DNA of 64,000 bases from Marinobacterium_D sp050908845 (GTDB taxonomy: Bacteria; Pseudomonadota; Gammaproteobacteria; Pseudomonadales; Balneatricaceae): assembly GCF_050908845.1 (NCBI RefSeq), contig NZ_CP194171.1, positions 1,798,001-1,862,000 on the forward strand. Reading direction: 5' to 3'. Below are positions 33,618-43,111 of this stretch, in pieces; the stretch's first letter is position 1, and each line of letters starts with the position of its first letter. The translations under genes were made by a program, and so were the position numbers. The notes under the pieces were generated by a model. It saw nothing but the letters and a program-made list of their open reading frames with translations, did no database searches and was not told the DNA's origin.

Positions 33618-35300
33618 TCAGTCTTTCTGGTTAGCGATCTGCTGCTTGATCAGGTCACCGATAGTGGTCGGACCGGCCACTTCAACTTCCTGGTTGCGAA
33701 CGGCGTTCAGAGCTTCTTTCTCTTCAGCCTGGTCTTTAGCGCGGATAGACAGGTTGATCGCGCGGTTGCGACGGTCAACACCGGTGATCTTCGCTTCAAC
33801 CATCTCGCCTACAGACAGGGCAGTGCTGGCGTCTTCGATACGCTCAGAAGAGATCTCGGAGACTTTCAGGATACCTTCGATGCCTTCAGCCAGATCGATG
33901 ATCGCAGCTTTTGCGTCAACGCTCTTAACCGGTGCAGTTACGATGGTGCCCTTCTGGTGAGCTGCCAGGTATTCGCTGAACGGATCGCTGGCCAGCTGCT
34001 TAACGCCCAGTGAGATGCGCTCTTTCTCAGCGTCGATAGACAGGATAACCGCGTCAACTTCGTCGCCTTTCTTGAACTGGCGCAGAGCAGTTTCCGGATC
34101 CGCATCCCAAGAGATGTCGGACATGTGCACCAGGCCGTCCAGGTCGTTATCCAGACCAACGAAGATACCGAAATCGGTGATGGTCTTGATAGTGCCGCTG
34201 ACACGATCGCCGGCAGCGAACTGCTCGGAGAAGGATACCCAAGGATTAGCAGTGCACTGCTTGATACCCAGGGAGATACGACGACGCTCTTCGTCGACGT
34301 CCAGGATCATCACTTCCACTTCGTCGCCGATGTTTACAATCTTGGACGGGTGGATGTTCTTGTTGGTCCAGGACATTTCGGAAACGTGTACCAGACCTTC
34401 AACGCCGTCTTCGATAGAAGCGAAGCAGCCGTAGTCGGTCAGGTTGGTAACACGTGCAGCAACCTTGGAGCCAGCCGGGTAGCGAGCCTTGATGTCATCC
34501 CACGGATCAGCAGACAGCTGCTTGAGACCCAGAGAAATACGGCCGCTTTCCTTGTCGAACTTGATGATCTTGACAGTGATCTCGTCGCCCGGAGTCAGCA
34601 TTTCGCTCGGGTGAGAGATACGCTTCCAAGCCATGTCGGTGATGTGCAGCAGACCGTCAACACCACCCAGGTCGATGAACGCACCGTAGTTGGTCAGGTT
34701 CTTGACGTAACCCTTAGCGATCTGACCTTCTTCCAGAGTAGCGAGCAGCTCTTCGCGCTGAGCGCTGTTGGCTTCCTGGAGAACGGCACGGCGGGAAACA
34801 ACGATGTTGTTACGCTTGGGATCCAGCTTGATCAGCTTGAATTCCAGCTCTTTGCCTTCCAGGTGGTCAATGTCACGGATCGGACGAACGTCAACCAGAG
34901 AGCCCGGCAGGAAGCCCTGGATGTTGTTGATGCTAACAGTGAAGCCGCCCTTGACCTTGCCGGAGATGAAACCTTTGACAGTTTCTTCTGCTTCGAACTT
35001 GGTCTGAAGAACTTCCCATGCCTCAGCACGCTTGGCTTTCTCGCGGGACAGACGGGTTTCACCGAAGCCATCTTCAACCGCTTCCAGCGCTACCTTAACG
35101 GTGTCGCCGACAGAGATTTCGAGTTCGTTGGCATCGTTGATGAACTGTGAGCGCGGGATAACGGCTTCAGACTTGAGGCCAGCGTTCACGGTAACCCAGT
35201 CGCTGTCGATATCGACAACTTCACCCATGACCAGGGTGCCCGGAGTCATCTGTACGTTCTGGAGGGATTCTTCAAACAGTTCAGCAAAGCTTTCGCTCAT
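33618..35300 (-). CDS. rpsA: 30S ribosomal protein S1
   Basis: A 560-residue ribosomal protein with six S1 (OB-fold) repeats, close to the 557 residues of E. coli S1. It opens MSESFAELFEESLQNVQM. The repeats have the pattern of G-x-V then GxFVxL/GLVHxSxxS (for example YGAFIDLGGVDGLLHITDM, FGIFVGLDNDLDGLVHMSDI). The first two repeats bind the ribosome and the later ones bind mRNA. The product unfolds structured leaders for initiation. The usual neighbours cmk upstream and ihfB downstream are not seen. Codon choice looks strongly biased, as expected for high expression. Confidence 0.98.
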   Translation of the reverse strand: MSESFAELFEESLQNVQMTPGTLVMGEVVDIDSDWVTVNAGLKSEAVIPRSQFINDANELEISVGDTVKVALEAVEDGFGETRLSREKAKRAEAWEVLQTKFEAEETVKGFISGKVKGGFTVSINNIQGFLPGSLVDVRPIRDIDHLEGKELEFKLIKLDPKRNNIVVSRRAVLQEANSAQREELLATLEEGQIAKGYVKNLTNYGAFIDLGGVDGLLHITDMAWKRISHPSEMLTPGDEITVKIIKFDKESGRISLGLKQLSADPWDDIKARYPAGSKVAARVTNLTDYGCFASIEDGVEGLVHVSEMSWTNKNIHPSKIVNIGDEVEVMILDVDEERRRISLGIKQCTANPWVSFSEQFAAGDRVSGTIKTITDFGIFVGLDNDLDGLVHMSDISWDADPETALRQFKKGDEVDAVILSIDAEKERISLGVKQLASDPFSEYLAAHQKGTIVTAPVKSVDAKAAIIDLAEGIEGILKVSEISSERIEDASTALSVGEMVEAKITGVDRRNRAINLSIRAKDQAEEKEALNAVRNQEVEVAGPTTIGDLIKQQIANQKD

Positions 35301-35500
35301 GAAAATGTCCTATTTTGCGCTGTTTCCCGGTTTATGGTTGAACCGTTTCGCAGCTTGCCAGCCTGTATCGTCAGCTATACAGGGTCGGTTATCGATAGTC
35401 ATCTGCTCTCCCGCCGCGCTGACGTAGGCGAGGGGTAGATGATAAAGTTGCAAAATTATACAGAGCTGATCCCGCGATGAACAGCGCCCGTAAAGGAAAA

Positions 35501-36292
35501 TTATTCACCGATACGGCTGGTCAGGTAGGTGTCCAGCTTGCTGCGCAGGGGGATGCGGCAGGGGGGTATGACGATATCCAGGTCTTCCTGTAACGCCTTG
35601 CTCAGGCTGGAAGTTTCCGGTTTTTCGAGCCAGCGGGCCACGCTGCGGGCTTCGTCACTGGTGTTGGCGGCCAGCTCCACCGCGTTGCCGATGCAGAAGC
35701 CGTAATTGACCAGGTCAGTTGAAATCATTTCTTGCCGGTGGCTGTCATCGAGCATCAGCCGGTTGGCTTCGATAAAACGGCGGTATTCGTATATGGCGGC
35801 ATCGGTCATCATGCCGATCCAGAACGCGCTGAAGCGCTCCGCTTCGGGTAGTGATGTCAACTGGCGTTGGAGCTCATTGCGGGTGCGCGCCATCTCCTGG
35901 TCCAGCGTTTCGGGAACGAACTGCTCGTTGGTCGACTTGTAGTGCTCCAGCGCATCGATACGCTCCTGGAGTGTTTTGATCTGGCTTTGCAGTTCGGCGT
36001 TTTCCTCCAGCAGGCTCTCTTTGTCCTGTAGCAGGCCGTGAATCACTTTCTCGACCGGGGAGAGTTCTTCCTCGGCAAAGGTGGCAGGCACCTGCTTGGT
36101 GCCGAGTTCGCCAACCGATTCGGTGTAGGGATTGTTGGGGACTATCTGGAAACCGAACTTGTGCAGGATCTCGGCATTTTCGTCCTGCCGTGCCTGCAGT
36201 GAATCCCAGAAAAAATAAACCGCGGCCCCCAGAGATGCGATGAGCAGGGGGGCCGCGATGATAATTGCAAGCTGTGTCTTGCCAGGCTTCAT
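35501..36292 (-). CDS. membrane-anchored coiled-coil protein of unknown function
   Basis: A 263-residue protein with a short cytoplasmic N-terminus and one membrane segment (about 8-30, IIIAAPLLIASLGAAVYFFW). A charged coiled coil follows at about 85-145 (LLQDKESLLEENAELQSQIK). The C-terminal globular part has two cysteines (GFCIGNAVEL, IPPCRIPL). I do not recognise the family. Its start overlaps the prc stop by four bases (ATGA), so it is translated with the Prc protease and probably works in the same periplasmic compartment. A lipid- or adaptor-like role is only a guess. Confidence 0.85.
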   Translation of the reverse strand: MKPGKTQLAIIIAAPLLIASLGAAVYFFWDSLQARQDENAEILHKFGFQIVPNNPYTESVGELGTKQVPATFAEEELSPVEKVIHGLLQDKESLLEENAELQSQIKTLQERIDALEHYKSTNEQFVPETLDQEMARTRNELQRQLTSLPEAERFSAFWIGMMTDAAIYEYRRFIEANRLMLDDSHRQEMISTDLVNYGFCIGNAVELAANTSDEARSVARWLEKPETSSLSKALQEDLDIVIPPCRIPLRSKLDTYLTSRIGE

Positions 36293-38388
36293 TCAGCTCT
36301 CTTGAGAAGGGCCGGTGGTGTCTGTGCGGTGGCAAGGCGGCCGGACAGGTCGATCAGGTCCAGCGTGATCTCGGCGCTCTCTTCGAGGATCGCTTCCGCC
36401 TCCTGATTGATCGGACGGCCCTGATCATCCTTGGGCAGCTCTTCATCAAGCTCGGTCAGGCTCTCCACCGGCTCCTGTCCCTTGGCGCTACGACGCATGT
36501 TTTCGGCCGTCAGCAGCCAGGATTCGGCAGCATCACGCTCCTGTTTGAGCTTTTCTTCGTTGAGCGTTATCCGGCTTTCGTTTTTCTTCTCCTGCAGGTG
36601 AGCGATCTGCTTGGCCATGAAGGTGAAATCCGGATCGACCTCGATGCGTTTTTCATGACGTTTTTCAAGTTCTGGCAGCAGGTTCTCCAGCGACGGGAAG
36701 CGGCCATAGCGAACCGGCTTGACCCTGTCCCAGGGCAGGGCGGCTTCGAGCGCGCTTTCGCCGATCTCGTTCTCGTCATACAGCGTTGGCAGGGCGATGT
36801 CCGGCATAACCCCCTTGTCCTGGGTGCTCTCGCCGGAGATGCGGTAGAACTTGGAATGGGTCAGCTTGATCTGGCCATGATCGATCGGCTGTACCACCTG
36901 AACCGTGCCCTTGCCAAAACTGCGGCTGCCGACGATCAGGCCGCGGTGATAATCCTGGATCGCACCGGCAAAAATTTCGGAGGCCGACGCACTGAGGCGG
37001 TTGATCACCACGGTCATGGGGCCGTTCCAGGCCACGTCAGGATCGAAGTCGCCGAGAATGTCGACCCGGCCTTCGGGATCGCGGATCTGCACCGTGGGGC
37101 CGCGGCTGATGAACAGGCCGACCAGCTCATTGGCTTCGCGCAGCGAACCACCGCCGTTGTCGCGCAGGTCGATGATCAGGCCCTCGATCTCCTCCTGCTT
37201 GAGCTCTTCGATCAGCTTGCGCACATCCCGGGTGGTGCTCTTGTAATTCGGATCGCCGCTTTGCAGGGCGGCAAAGTCGATGTAAAACGCCGGGATGCTG
37301 ATGACACCCAGCTTGCGCGTAGCGCCGTTGTGTTCCACTTCCAGTACGCGGCTTTTCGCTGCCTGCTCCTCCAGTTTTACCTTGGAACGGACCAGGCGCA
37401 CGGTCTTGCGGATCGACTGGTCGACCGCATCCGAGGGGATGATCTGCAGGCGCACAATGGTCTCTTTCGGGCCGCGGATCAGCTGGACAACATCATCCAG
37501 ACGCATGCCAACGATATCCTCGAACTCGCCATCGTCACCCTGGGCGACACCGACGATCTTGTCCGCCGGTTTCAGCTGACCGCTCTTCTCGGCGGGGCCG
37601 GCGGGCACCAGACTGACGATCTTGGTCATCTCGTCCTCGCTGGAAAGTACCGCACCTATCCCTTCCAGTGACAGGCTCATGTTGATCTTGAAGCTTTCGG
37701 CGTTGATCGGCGAAAAGTACTGGGTATGCGGGTCGAACTCGGCGGTCAGCGAGTTTACGTAGGTCTGAAATACGTCCTCGGTTTTTGCCTGCTCGGCGCG
37801 CTGTTGCTGCGAACGGTAACGTTTCAGCAGCACTTCGCGGGCTTCTTCGAGGTTTTTGTCGGCGAACTTCAGGCTCAGCAGGGCGTTTTTGAGACGGCGG
37901 CGCCAGAAATCGTTCATCGCCTCTTCGGAATCGAGCCAGGGGGCGTTTTCCCGCTCCAGATCGATCGACTCGTCGATGGTGAAGTCGTAGTTCACCGCAT
38001 CATTTTCCAGTCGCTCGATGATGTAATCGAGGCGCTCGAGCTGACGCTTTTCAAAGCGGTTAAATATGTTGTAGGCGGCGGAGAGGTCGCCAGCCAGGAT
38101 CTGGTCATCCAGCTCGGTGCGCAGGCTTTCGAATTCCTGGATGTCAGAGGCGTAGAAGTAACTGCGGCTCGGGTCGAGACGACCGAGGTAACGATCCAGC
38201 AGGTCGCTGGAGAGTTCATCGTTGATGTTGATCTGGTTGTAATGGCCCTGTTGCAGGGTCGCAACCACCTCGGTGAGGGTCTGGTTGTAGATCGGTTCCG
38301 GGCTCAGTCGAGCCTCCACCGGCAGGCTTATTGTCAGGGCGCCAACAAGCGCCGGAATAAGCGTGGCTGCCTTCAAATGCTTAATCAT
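36289..38388 (-). CDS. prc: tail-specific periplasmic protease Prc (Tsp)
   Basis: A 699-residue S41-family C-terminal processing peptidase that degrades periplasmic proteins with nonpolar C-termini and controls peptidoglycan hydrolases such as MepS. It has a signal peptide (MIKHLKAATLIPALVGALT) and a PDZ domain (about 240-330). The catalytic Ser is in SASASEIF and the general-base Lys in SFGKGTVQ, spaced as in E. coli Prc. A DUF3340 tail is C-terminal. The ATG at 38388 gives the signal peptide; a GTG at 38430 would add 14 residues before it. The coiled-coil gene is coupled downstream. Confidence 0.95.
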   Translation of the reverse strand: MIKHLKAATLIPALVGALTISLPVEARLSPEPIYNQTLTEVVATLQQGHYNQININDELSSDLLDRYLGRLDPSRSYFYASDIQEFESLRTELDDQILAGDLSAAYNIFNRFEKRQLERLDYIIERLENDAVNYDFTIDESIDLERENAPWLDSEEAMNDFWRRRLKNALLSLKFADKNLEEAREVLLKRYRSQQQRAEQAKTEDVFQTYVNSLTAEFDPHTQYFSPINAESFKINMSLSLEGIGAVLSSEDEMTKIVSLVPAGPAEKSGQLKPADKIVGVAQGDDGEFEDIVGMRLDDVVQLIRGPKETIVRLQIIPSDAVDQSIRKTVRLVRSKVKLEEQAAKSRVLEVEHNGATRKLGVISIPAFYIDFAALQSGDPNYKSTTRDVRKLIEELKQEEIEGLIIDLRDNGGGSLREANELVGLFISRGPTVQIRDPEGRVDILGDFDPDVAWNGPMTVVINRLSASASEIFAGAIQDYHRGLIVGSRSFGKGTVQVVQPIDHGQIKLTHSKFYRISGESTQDKGVMPDIALPTLYDENEIGESALEAALPWDRVKPVRYGRFPSLENLLPELEKRHEKRIEVDPDFTFMAKQIAHLQEKKNESRITLNEEKLKQERDAAESWLLTAENMRRSAKGQEPVESLTELDEELPKDDQGRPINQEAEAILEESAEITLDLIDLSGRLATAQTPPALLKRAE

Positions 38389-38528
38389 CAGGAAGGGGGG
38401 CTCCAGATTGTTCGTTGTTAACTCAGACACACGCTCTAAGCGCCGAGTTCCGCTGGCCGGACCTTCGAGTGTAGTCAGGCAGGGTTCTAATGTAAAATTA
38501 GCCTCTTTTCACAGGTTTGGGGCTTTTG

Positions 38529-39086
38529 ATGAACGATTCAAGGTATTGGCACAGGGGTGGAATGGCGATCTGCCTGCTCGGCGCCGTGCTGATGTTGAAT
38601 GGATGCGGCGAAGATCCGGAAGAGGAGCGCTTCCGTCAGGAACTGATCGACAAAGCCCTGAACGACGACACACGCCGCGCCGGTGATGCGTTTCTGGCCG
38701 AGAATGCTGAAAAGCCCGGTATTCAGGTGAAACCCTCCGGGCTGCAATTTAAGGTGCTGCGCGAGGGGGACGGCGCCAAGCCGACGGCGCAGGATATCGT
38801 AGTGGTCAACTACGAGGGCAAGCGCATCGATGGCGAGATCTTTGATAGCTCCTACGCGCGTGGCAAGCCGGCCCGTTTCCCGTTGAACCAGGTGATCAGG
38901 GGCTGGGCAGAAGGTCTGATGGATATGCGTGTCGGTGGCGAGCGGATCCTTTATCTGCCCGCCGACCTCGCTTACGGTGCCCGCAGCCCATCGCCGGGGA
39001 TCCCGGCCAATTCGGCGCTGATCTTCAAGGTCGAACTACTGGATATCGAGCATTCAGGTGCAGCACAGCCTGCCACAGGAGAGTGA
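38529..39086 (+). CDS. FKBP-type peptidyl-prolyl isomerase lipoprotein
   Basis: A 185-residue secreted isomerase. A signal peptide ends in the lipobox LMLNGC, so the cysteine at about residue 26 should be lipidated and the protein anchored to a membrane. After a linker, the FKBP domain (about 65-175) shows DIVVVNYEGKRIDGEIFDSS, GWAEGLMDMRVGGER and LAYGARSPSPGIPANSALIF. FKBP isomerases speed proline cis-trans changes during envelope-protein folding. The ATG at 38529 keeps the two arginines of the signal n-region; an ATG at 38562 would lose them. The aminopeptidase gene follows after one base. Confidence 0.88.
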   Translation: MNDSRYWHRGGMAICLLGAVLMLNGCGEDPEEERFRQELIDKALNDDTRRAGDAFLAENAEKPGIQVKPSGLQFKVLREGDGAKPTAQDIVVVNYEGKRIDGEIFDSSYARGKPARFPLNQVIRGWAEGLMDMRVGGERILYLPADLAYGARSPSPGIPANSALIFKVELLDIEHSGAAQPATGE

Positions 39087-39087
39087 C

Positions 39088-40377
39088 ATGCCAACAACCC
39101 CGTTCAACAGTGAACTGATCGAATTCCTCGATGCTTCGCCCAGCCCCTGGCATGCGGTCAGCGCCATGGCAGAGCGCCTGACCCGGGCAGGTTTTAGCGA
39201 ACTCAGTGAGCAGGACAGCTGGTCGCTGGAACCCGGTGCGGGCTATTTTATCTGCCGGAATGGTTCTTCGATCATCGCCTGGCGCCAGCCTCAGGATGTG
39301 GATCCGGCCAGAACCGGCTGGCGCATGGTCGGTGCGCATACCGACTCCCCCTGTCTGCGCGTCAAACCGCAACCGGAGCTGAGTCGCAAGGGCTATTTCC
39401 AGCTCGGTGTGGAGGTGTACGGCGGCGCCCTGCTGAACCCCTGGTTTGACCGAGACCTGTCGATCGCGGGACGGGTGGTCTGGCGCGATGAGTCCGGCGA
39501 GCTGCACAGCTCTCTGATCAACTTTGAGCGCCCGGTGGCGACCATTCCAAGCCTTGCGATCCACCTGGACCGGGAAGCCAACTCCAGCCGTGCAATCAAT
39601 GCCCAGACCTATCTGCCGGCGCTGCTGGGGCAGGCCGAGGAAAAACCCGATTTCCGTCAGTTGCTGGCGCAGCGTCTGACCGCCGAAGGCGAATCGGGCG
39701 TGGCCAAAGTGCTCGATTACGAACTCTGCTTTTACGACATCCAGGGAGCCGCTGAGGTTGGCCTTGACGCTGAGTTTATCGCCTCGGCGCGGCTGGATAA
39801 CCTGCTGAGCTGCTTTATCGGTCTCAAGTCGCTGCTTGCGGCGCAGCCGGGAGTGGGGCAGGTGCTGGTCTGCAACGACCATGAAGAGGTGGGCAGCATG
39901 AGTGCCGCGGGCGCCCAGGGGCCGATGCTGAAACAGTGGCTCGAGCGGCTGATGCCTGATGCGGATCAGCGCAACCGTGCCCTGTCGGTATCGATGATGA
40001 TCTCTGCCGACAACGCCCACGGCGTGCATCCGAACTTTGCCGATAAGCACGATGATAACCACGGCCCGCTGCTTAATGCCGGCCCGGTGATCAAGATCAA
40101 CTCCAACCAGCGTTATGCCAGCAACAGCGAAACCAGCGCGATCTTCCGTCACCTGGCCGAAGAGCAGGGCGTGCCGGTACAGAGCTTCGTGGTGCGCTCC
40201 GATATGGGCTGTGGCAGCACCATCGGACCGATTACGGCGGCGGAACTCGGTGTGCCGACGCTGGATATCGGTGTGCCCCAGTTTGCGATGCACTCGATCC
40301 GCGAACTGGCCGGCAGCAGCGATGCCGAGGCGCTCTCCCGGGTGCTGACACCCTTCTTTCAGCTGGCAAAAGTCTGA
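39088..40377 (+). CDS. M18-family aminopeptidase (ApeB-like)
   Basis: A 429-residue metallo-aminopeptidase of family M18 (aspartyl aminopeptidase/ApeB), which removes N-terminal acidic or other residues and forms dodecamers. Zinc-binding and catalytic motifs are GAHTDSPCLRVKP (about 81-93), CNDHEEVGSMSA (about 260-271) and VRSDMGCGSTIGP (about 370-382). A CAGGAG ribosome-binding site precedes the ATG at 39088, one base after the FKBP stop, so the two genes share a transcript. The function may be peptide recycling. Confidence 0.95.
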   Translation: MPTTPFNSELIEFLDASPSPWHAVSAMAERLTRAGFSELSEQDSWSLEPGAGYFICRNGSSIIAWRQPQDVDPARTGWRMVGAHTDSPCLRVKPQPELSRKGYFQLGVEVYGGALLNPWFDRDLSIAGRVVWRDESGELHSSLINFERPVATIPSLAIHLDREANSSRAINAQTYLPALLGQAEEKPDFRQLLAQRLTAEGESGVAKVLDYELCFYDIQGAAEVGLDAEFIASARLDNLLSCFIGLKSLLAAQPGVGQVLVCNDHEEVGSMSAAGAQGPMLKQWLERLMPDADQRNRALSVSMMISADNAHGVHPNFADKHDDNHGPLLNAGPVIKINSNQRYASNSETSAIFRHLAEEQGVPVQSFVVRSDMGCGSTIGPITAAELGVPTLDIGVPQFAMHSIRELAGSSDAEALSRVLTPFFQLAKV

Positions 40378-40382
40378 TCCAT

Positions 40383-40405
40383 CCGGCGGGTGTTCTACCC
40401 GCCGG
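40383..40405 (+). terminator. 8-bp GC hairpin after apeB, possible terminator
   Basis: CCGGCGGG (40383-40390) pairs perfectly with CCCGCCGG (40398-40405) around TGTTCTA, 6 bases after the stop codon. No T-run follows, so it may only stabilise the transcript end. Confidence 0.45.
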
Positions 40406-40575
40406 CGTCTCACCGCCAGGTTGAGAACTCGCTGGGATGTGCCATTCTGAATTTAAAAGTTCAGGGGGCTGTTATGCGAGCAATGTGGCAAATCCGAACA
40501 ATCCCGCAACCGGCTTATACGGACTCCCGGAGCCTTCTCTTCCCGTCGATACCGACCGACTGTTGAGGCCTGCCC

Positions 40576-42063
40576 ATGGGACGTGCGATAAGCAGCGCCG
40601 ACTACTCGGACCGCTCAATCCAGCGGTTTCAGAAACGACTTCAGACCGACCTCGACGTGCTCGCCCAGGTGCTGGCGCGGCCCCGGTTTGGCCAGGGAGC
40701 CCGCAGCTTCGGTGCCGAGCTGGAGCTCTACATCGTCAACAGCCAGGGGCGGCCCGTGGGCTGCAATGCGGAGCTACAGAAGCAGGTTGATGATCCGCTG
40801 GTAACGCTGGAGCTGAACCGCTACAACCTGGAGTACAACCTGGCGCCGACAAAAGTGCGCGGACAGCCTTTCTCCGTGATGGAGAAACAGATCCGCGAAG
40901 CGCTGGACAAGCTCGACCGGGAGGCCGCGCAGTTCGATGCGCATATCGTGCCGATCGGCATTCTGCCCACGCTGAAACGGCGCGATTTCGGGCCGCACAA
41001 TATGACCGATCTCAAGCGCTACCACTGCCTTACCCAGCGCCTGGCTGACCTTCGTGGCAAGCTGTTTTCGGTCAAGATCAACGGTGAAGAGCCGGTGGAG
41101 CTGCGCTCCCGTGATCTGACACTCGAGGGCGCAAACACCTCGTTGCAACTGCATTATCGCGTCGAGCCCAAGGCCTATGCGCGTACCTTTAATGCGGTAC
41201 AGCTGGTGACGCCGATCGCCCTGGCGATCGCCTGTAACTCCCCCTTTATGGTGGGCCGGCGGCTCTGGCATGAAACCCGGGTGCCGCTGTTCAAGCATGC
41301 CATCGACGGTTATACCCGTGATCTTCGCGACGCCCATCTGCCTTCCCGGGTCGATCTCGGCAACGGCTGGGTACGCGAGGGCGTGCACGAGCTGTTTGCC
41401 GAGAACGTCTATCTGCATCCACCGCTGTTGCCGATCTGCAGCAAAGAGAACCCCCAGGCCGTGTTCGATGCCGGGGAGACGCCGGAGCTGTTTCAGCTTC
41501 AGCTCCACCAGGGCACGGTCTGGCCCTGGAACCGTGCCATCTACGACCCGGCTGACGGTGGCCACCTGCGGATAGAACTGAGGGCGCTACCTGCCGGGCC
41601 AAGCGCCTGCGACATGATGGCCAATGCCGCCTTGCTGCTCGGTCTGGCGGAGGGGCTGAGCGCCGATATTGACCGCTATGTCACGGCCATGCCTTACCAG
41701 ACCCTGGTCTACAATTTTTACCGCGCGGCCCAGGACGGCATGGGGGCGAAACTGCTCTGGCCCAGTGAGCGCGGCTGGGGCTTTGACGAACTGGCGCCGA
41801 CCGAGCTGGTCAGCCGGTTGCTGCCACAGGCGGCAAAGGGCCTGGCCAAGGCCGGAGTCGACAGCGCGGACAGCGATTACTATCTCGGCCTCATTGAAGA
41901 GCGTATAGCCGCCAATGTGACCGGCGCCTCCTGGCAGTTACGGCAGTTCCAGCGCTTGCACAAATCCAACCGACGCCATATCGCGTTGAGTCGGATGATG
42001 CAGCACTATATGGAAAACAGCCGGCAGAACCTGCCGGTGGCACAGTGGAAGGATGTCGACTGA
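40576..42063 (+). CDS. glutamate-cysteine ligase-family (GCS2) ATP-grasp-like ligase
   Basis: A 495-residue protein of the GCS2 carboxylate-amine ligase group, which joins an amino acid to a glutamate-type carboxylate with ATP. The acidic metal site appears in FGAELELYIVN (about 45-55) and ELNRYNLEYNL (about 78-88). NTSLQLHYRV and GGHLRIELRALP give other nucleotide and metal residues. It is not the classical gshA product and its substrate is unknown. The start of the AstE-like gene is 2 bases downstream, and that protein is a hydrolase for acyl-amino acids. The pair may therefore act on one amide compound. Confidence 0.82.
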   Translation: MGRAISSADYSDRSIQRFQKRLQTDLDVLAQVLARPRFGQGARSFGAELELYIVNSQGRPVGCNAELQKQVDDPLVTLELNRYNLEYNLAPTKVRGQPFSVMEKQIREALDKLDREAAQFDAHIVPIGILPTLKRRDFGPHNMTDLKRYHCLTQRLADLRGKLFSVKINGEEPVELRSRDLTLEGANTSLQLHYRVEPKAYARTFNAVQLVTPIALAIACNSPFMVGRRLWHETRVPLFKHAIDGYTRDLRDAHLPSRVDLGNGWVREGVHELFAENVYLHPPLLPICSKENPQAVFDAGETPELFQLQLHQGTVWPWNRAIYDPADGGHLRIELRALPAGPSACDMMANAALLLGLAEGLSADIDRYVTAMPYQTLVYNFYRAAQDGMGAKLLWPSERGWGFDELAPTELVSRLLPQAAKGLAKAGVDSADSDYYLGLIEERIAANVTGASWQLRQFQRLHKSNRRHIALSRMMQHYMENSRQNLPVAQWKDVD

Positions 42064-42065
42064 AA

Positions 42066-43109
42066 ATGGCAAGTGATCCGATCAGAGTGCTTGAAGCGTC
42101 TGCCAGTTGTGACTGGGGGGAGAGCGTGGAAGCCTTTCTCCAGTTTCTCGGTGGCAGCAGCATGATATTGATACCGGGCAAGGACAGGAGGCGTACCCGT
42201 GCGCTCTGTACGCTGCTGCACGGCAACGAGCCCTCAGGCACCATCGCGCTGCACCGCTATCTTAAGAGCGGCCAGGTGCCGGCGGTCGATCTTGTCTGTT
42301 TCGTTGGTGCAGTCGAAACGGCTCAGCACGAACAGCTTTTCCGCTATCGGCATTTGCCGGGCGTCCGTGATATGAATCGTTGCTTTCGACCGCCGTTTGA
42401 GGATGTGCCGGGGCAGGTGGCGGAACGACTGCTGCAGTTATTGGCGCAGCACCATCCCGAGTGTGTCATCGATATTCACAACACGTCCGGCGCCGGCCCT
42501 GCGTTTGGTGTGGTTTCCCATGAGGACAGTCAGCATGAAGCACTGGTCTGTCTATTCACCAAACATCTGGTGGTCACCGATCTGAAACTGGGTGCGCTGA
42601 TGGAGCTCAGTCAGCCGAGCTGTCCCATTGTGACTATCGAGTGTGGTGGCGCCGGCGATCCGAGAGCGAATCAGGTAGCCTATGAAGGACTGGTGCAGTA
42701 TGCCAGCCGGGAAAGGGTGCTGGACCTGCGCAAGGGAAGTCATCTGGAACTGTACCACAGCCCGGCAAGGCTTGAGCTGGCGCCCGGTGCCAGTCTGGCG
42801 TTTGCAACCCGTGCCGTGGCCGGTGTCGATCTCACCGTGCCACCTGATCTGGAGCGGTTTAATTTCGGTACCGCACCGGTGGGAACCTTTATCGGCTGGC
42901 TCGGTGGCGAGCAGAGTCGCGAACGCCTTACCGCCCGCAATGGTACCGGTGTCGACCGGTTCGATGAATGGTTCCGCGTCGAAGAGAAGCGGCTGCTGAC
43001 CACGCAGCCGCTAAAGCTCTTCATGGTGACCCATCGTCAGGATATCGCCCTGAGCGACTGCCTGTTCTACGCGGCGCCGGAGGCCGGACATTCCAGCCTG
43101 GATCGCTGA
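42066..43109 (+). CDS. AstE/aspartoacylase-family zinc hydrolase
   Basis: A 347-residue enzyme of the succinylglutamate desuccinylase/aspartoacylase (AstE/AspA) family, which cleaves the amide bond of N-acyl-amino acids. Zinc ligands are H52 and E55 in LHGNEPSGT and H138 in VIDIHNTSG. DMNRCF and IECGGAGD match the substrate and general-base motifs. The ATG at 42066 is 2 bases after the ligase stop, with a GGAAGGA site inside the previous gene. No other arginine-catabolic ast genes are present, so a role as AstE itself is doubtful. Confidence 0.85.
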   Translation: MASDPIRVLEASASCDWGESVEAFLQFLGGSSMILIPGKDRRRTRALCTLLHGNEPSGTIALHRYLKSGQVPAVDLVCFVGAVETAQHEQLFRYRHLPGVRDMNRCFRPPFEDVPGQVAERLLQLLAQHHPECVIDIHNTSGAGPAFGVVSHEDSQHEALVCLFTKHLVVTDLKLGALMELSQPSCPIVTIECGGAGDPRANQVAYEGLVQYASRERVLDLRKGSHLELYHSPARLELAPGASLAFATRAVAGVDLTVPPDLERFNFGTAPVGTFIGWLGGEQSRERLTARNGTGVDRFDEWFRVEEKRLLTTQPLKLFMVTHRQDIALSDCLFYAAPEAGHSSLDR

Positions 43110-43111
43110 CC

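Noticed and set aside
39025..40413. 462-codon minus-strand open frame across the M18 aminopeptidase
   Set aside because: Antisense shadow of a recognised enzyme with HEEVGS and DMGCGS motifs; no domain of its own.
42066..43109. Assignment as AstE of the arginine succinyltransferase pathway
   Set aside because: No astA, astB, astC or astD genes nearby and the partner is a GCS2 ligase, so only the family is stated.
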